Shown here piece after piece: positions 4,643 to 5,972 of a stretch of DNA of 5,972 bases. Numbering within the stretch: the stretch's first letter is position 1; each line of letters starts with the position of its first letter. Origin of the DNA: Candidatus Hodarchaeota archaeon (GTDB lineage: Archaea; Asgardarchaeota; Heimdallarchaeia; Hodarchaeales; YT1-039); the NCBI GenBank assembly GCA_016840025.1, contig JAEOTF010000089.1, positions 1 to 5,972 on the forward strand, given 5' to 3'. The position numbers and the translations under genes are program-made. Under the pieces are notes generated by a model. It was not told the DNA's origin. It saw only the letters and a program-made list of their open reading frames with translations, and did not search any database.

Positions 4643-4682
4643 TCAACTTAATTTCATCTATTTCAAAATCAATTTAAGTTGA
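4643..4682. repeat. 9-bp inverted repeat upstream of the flavodoxin-like gene
   Basis: TCAACTTAA (4643-4651) and TTAAGTTGA (4674-4682) are exact reverse complements with a 22-base spacer. The layout (long arms, 22-24-base spacer, promoter region) resembles the repeat before operon A, but the arm sequence differs. It could be a regulator site; on RNA it would be a weak stem. Confidence 0.4.
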
Positions 4683-4791
4683 GGATTAAAATTTATAGTG
4701 TTTAGACATTAATTATCCTACTCGTTATCTTAGGGATTAGTTAGCTATTGAGTTCATGAGTAAGTGATTGTTTGGTGAGCTAATCAATGCG

Positions 4792-4836
4792 ATATTTTAC
4801 TAGTAATTTAGGCTTCGAATCCCACCCCCCACATAA
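4792..4836 (+). repeat. tRNA 3'-end-like repeat, T-arm-like motif copy 4 of 4
   Basis: This is the ungapped partner of 4003-4047. It carries the complete T-loop TTCGAAT (4814-4820) followed by CCCAC and a C-rich run ending in CACA, as in the 3' strand of a tRNA without an encoded CCA. The T-stem cannot pair properly and no acceptor 5' strand is found upstream. It has the same orientation as the other copies and lies between two genes of the - strand. Confidence 0.5.
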
Positions 4837-4882
4837 ATTTACTTCTTTTTAAATAATAAAGCCTAATAGAATACTAACGATG

Positions 4883-5752
4883 CTAAAGATTCAAGACCGT
4901 TTTAACAATCCAACCAATAATGAAGGATAACGCACCAATTCCAAAAGTAATTACTAATGTTATTGAAAACATTTTCTTCATAGAGAGTTCTTTTACAATT
5001 GAGACATAATGAGTAAAAAAAATAATTATTATAAAACTGTTGAAAGTGACAATTCCCAAACCAATAAAAGGATTTTGCACTAAAAAGAAAGGAATTATCA
5101 AGAAAAATACTGTGATTAGATATAAGCTTCCTTCAAAAAATGATTTCTTTATTTCTTCTTTGTTTTCTATAGTTCTTTCTGTTAGGAACAATTCTATTTC
5201 CGAAGCAGAACTTGAGAGAAACTGAGCTATTCCCGCAATAAGTCCAGCAAATCCAATTAACTCAGGTTTTTGAAGGGCAAAAGTAAAACCTGCAAGTTCT
5301 CCTGCCAACTCTATCATTGCATCATTTAACCCTGTAATTATTGAGCTTAGATAGTTTAACCTTTTTTCATCAATCATTTCTATCAATAATTTCTCATGTG
5401 CAGCTTCTTCTGTAAGGATTTGGTTTGCTTTTGCAAATTCCCCTGTAATTTTTGAATAGTTTATTTGAGCTTTTTCTTCATTCCCTTCTAAGAGCTTCAT
5501 CATGAACATTAAGCCAAAAATTTTAGCGATTAGTAGGTATTTTGTTACTGTTAACTTGTTTGGTTTAGCTTTTGTTTGTGTATATTCTTTCCATTCATTA
5601 TAATGTCTAAATTCGTCTTCTGAGATTTGTTTTAAAATTTCTGAATTTTTTCCTTTAGTCTTTTCGCTTAATTTTTGATAGATAAAATATTCGGTGATTT
5701 CTTTTTCTTGAATTTTTAGAAGTGTGTTTTTGAGACTAGGAGTTAATGTCAT
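4883..5752 (-). CDS. Ferritin-like/VIT1 fusion, putative membrane iron (or manganese) transporter
   Basis: The 289-residue product joins two domains. Residues 1-135 form a rubrerythrin/ferritin-like helical bundle with di-iron type ligands: E18/E21 before Y22, E47-x-x-H50 and E116-x-x-H119. Residues about 138-289 are a CCC1/VIT1 transporter domain starting with GLNDAMIELAGELAGFTFAL (141-160), the family's hallmark first membrane segment. The segment ending in S-A-S-E-I-E follows, and then three hydrophobic segments near 207-225, 230-250 and 261-285. Fusions of this kind (MbfA and other erythrin-VIT proteins) bind iron on the cytoplasmic side and move it across the membrane, out of the cell in the studied bacterial case. 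The ATG at 5752 is chosen: a GTG 12 codons upstream lies at or before the expected transcription start set by the TATA box at 5804-5815. It is transcribed alone. The direction of transport and the metal are inferred. Confidence 0.85.
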   Translation of the reverse strand: MTLTPSLKNTLLKIQEKEITEYFIYQKLSEKTKGKNSEILKQISEDEFRHYNEWKEYTQTKAKPNKLTVTKYLLIAKIFGLMFMMKLLEGNEEKAQINYSKITGEFAKANQILTEEAAHEKLLIEMIDEKRLNYLSSIITGLNDAMIELAGELAGFTFALQKPELIGFAGLIAGIAQFLSSSASEIELFLTERTIENKEEIKKSFFEGSLYLITVFFLIIPFFLVQNPFIGLGIVTFNSFIIIIFFTHYVSIVKELSMKKMFSITLVITFGIGALSFIIGWIVKTVLNL

Positions 5753-5803
5753 AATTTTTAACCTTTTTACTAAAAAAAGAAACCGCACTAATTTCTCTTA
5801 AAA

Positions 5804-5815
5804 GTTATATTAAAG
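5804..5815 (-). promoter_or_regulatory. TATA box of the ferritin/VIT1 gene
   Basis: Read on the - strand it is TTTAATATAACT. It would place the transcription start near 5783 and give a leader of about 30 bases before the ATG at 5752. This supports ATG 5752 over the upstream GTG at 5788. Only a weak AAAAGG site precedes the ATG. Confidence 0.45.
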
Positions 5816-5972
5816 ATTTAAGGAATGCGATTGATTTCATTTATATGAAAGAAAATTCTAAAAAACTTCAAAAATATTATAAAACATTCACGAAAATACG
5901 AAAAAAAGAGGGATAGTTGTGACATTTTTAGAACGGTGCAAATATACCTACGAATACTAACCAAGATAAGAT

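Larger units (their letters stand above)
4569..4882. other. Gene-free stretch upstream of the flavodoxin-like gene
   Basis: No gene is supported in these 314 bases. Near the flavodoxin start is the 9-mer ATAAACTAC (4585-4593), also present in the operon A inverted repeat. Further out are a TATA-like element (4616-4626), a 9-bp inverted repeat (4643-4682) and the fourth T-arm-like motif (4792-4836). The last 45 bases are the 3' flank of the ferritin/VIT1 gene. Confidence 0.55.

Noticed and set aside
158..4836. CRISPR array made of the repeated C-rich motifs
   Set aside because: The copies are too few, too diverged and irregularly spaced, and no cas gene is in the window.
5845..5916. 23-codon lysine-rich frame near the right end
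   Set aside because: The product is nearly all K, Y, T and charged residues, as expected from A-rich DNA; no ribosome binding site precedes it.
5919..5960. Short GTG frame behind GAGGGA at the right end
   Set aside because: The Shine-Dalgarno-like site is suggestive, but the frame closes after 13 codons.

Overview
The window looks like a piece of an AT-rich archaeal chromosome. The signs are TATA-box promoters, a GGTGAT/GAGGTGA type of ribosome binding site matching the 3' end of archaeal 16S rRNA, short regulator operons with winged-helix proteins of archaeal type, and an archaeal-style aldo/keto-reductase-like barrel. I cannot name the lineage from this alone. An Asgard-type or other uncultured archaeon is a guess, based on the general look of the membrane-protein/regulator pairs.

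Layout on the + strand: the C-terminal end of a GNAT acetyltransferase (1-149); a 398-base gap with two tRNA-T-arm-like motifs and a 14-bp inverted repeat in a promoter; operon A (548-1669), coding a six-helix membrane protein, a winged-helix regulator that overlaps it, and a 53-residue DUF4177-like protein; a 333-base AT-rich gap with stacked palindromes; operon B (2003-2667), coding a two-helix membrane protein and a second winged-helix regulator; then a single aldo/keto-reductase-like gene (2860-3732). The right part is on the - strand: a flavodoxin-fold protein (4104-4568) and a ferritin-like/VIT1 iron-handling membrane protein (4883-5752). The last 200 bases hold only the promoter of that gene and short unconvincing reading frames.

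How the genes work together: operons A and B share a design in which a small membrane protein is followed at once by a small DNA-binding protein, which suggests membrane-linked sensing or self-regulation. The inverted repeat before operon A is a natural operator candidate for its regulator. The flavodoxin-like and ferritin/VIT1 genes are both redox or iron themed, but nothing in the sequence proves that they work together.

The most unusual signal is a set of four intergenic motifs, all in the same orientation, that resemble the 3' part of a tRNA (T-loop, C-rich acceptor strand, in one case a CCA end). Two of them align without gaps over 45 bases and flank the flavodoxin gene as direct repeats. 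They could be remnants of tRNA-targeted integration, tRNA pseudogenes or a dispersed repeat family; the sequence alone does not decide.
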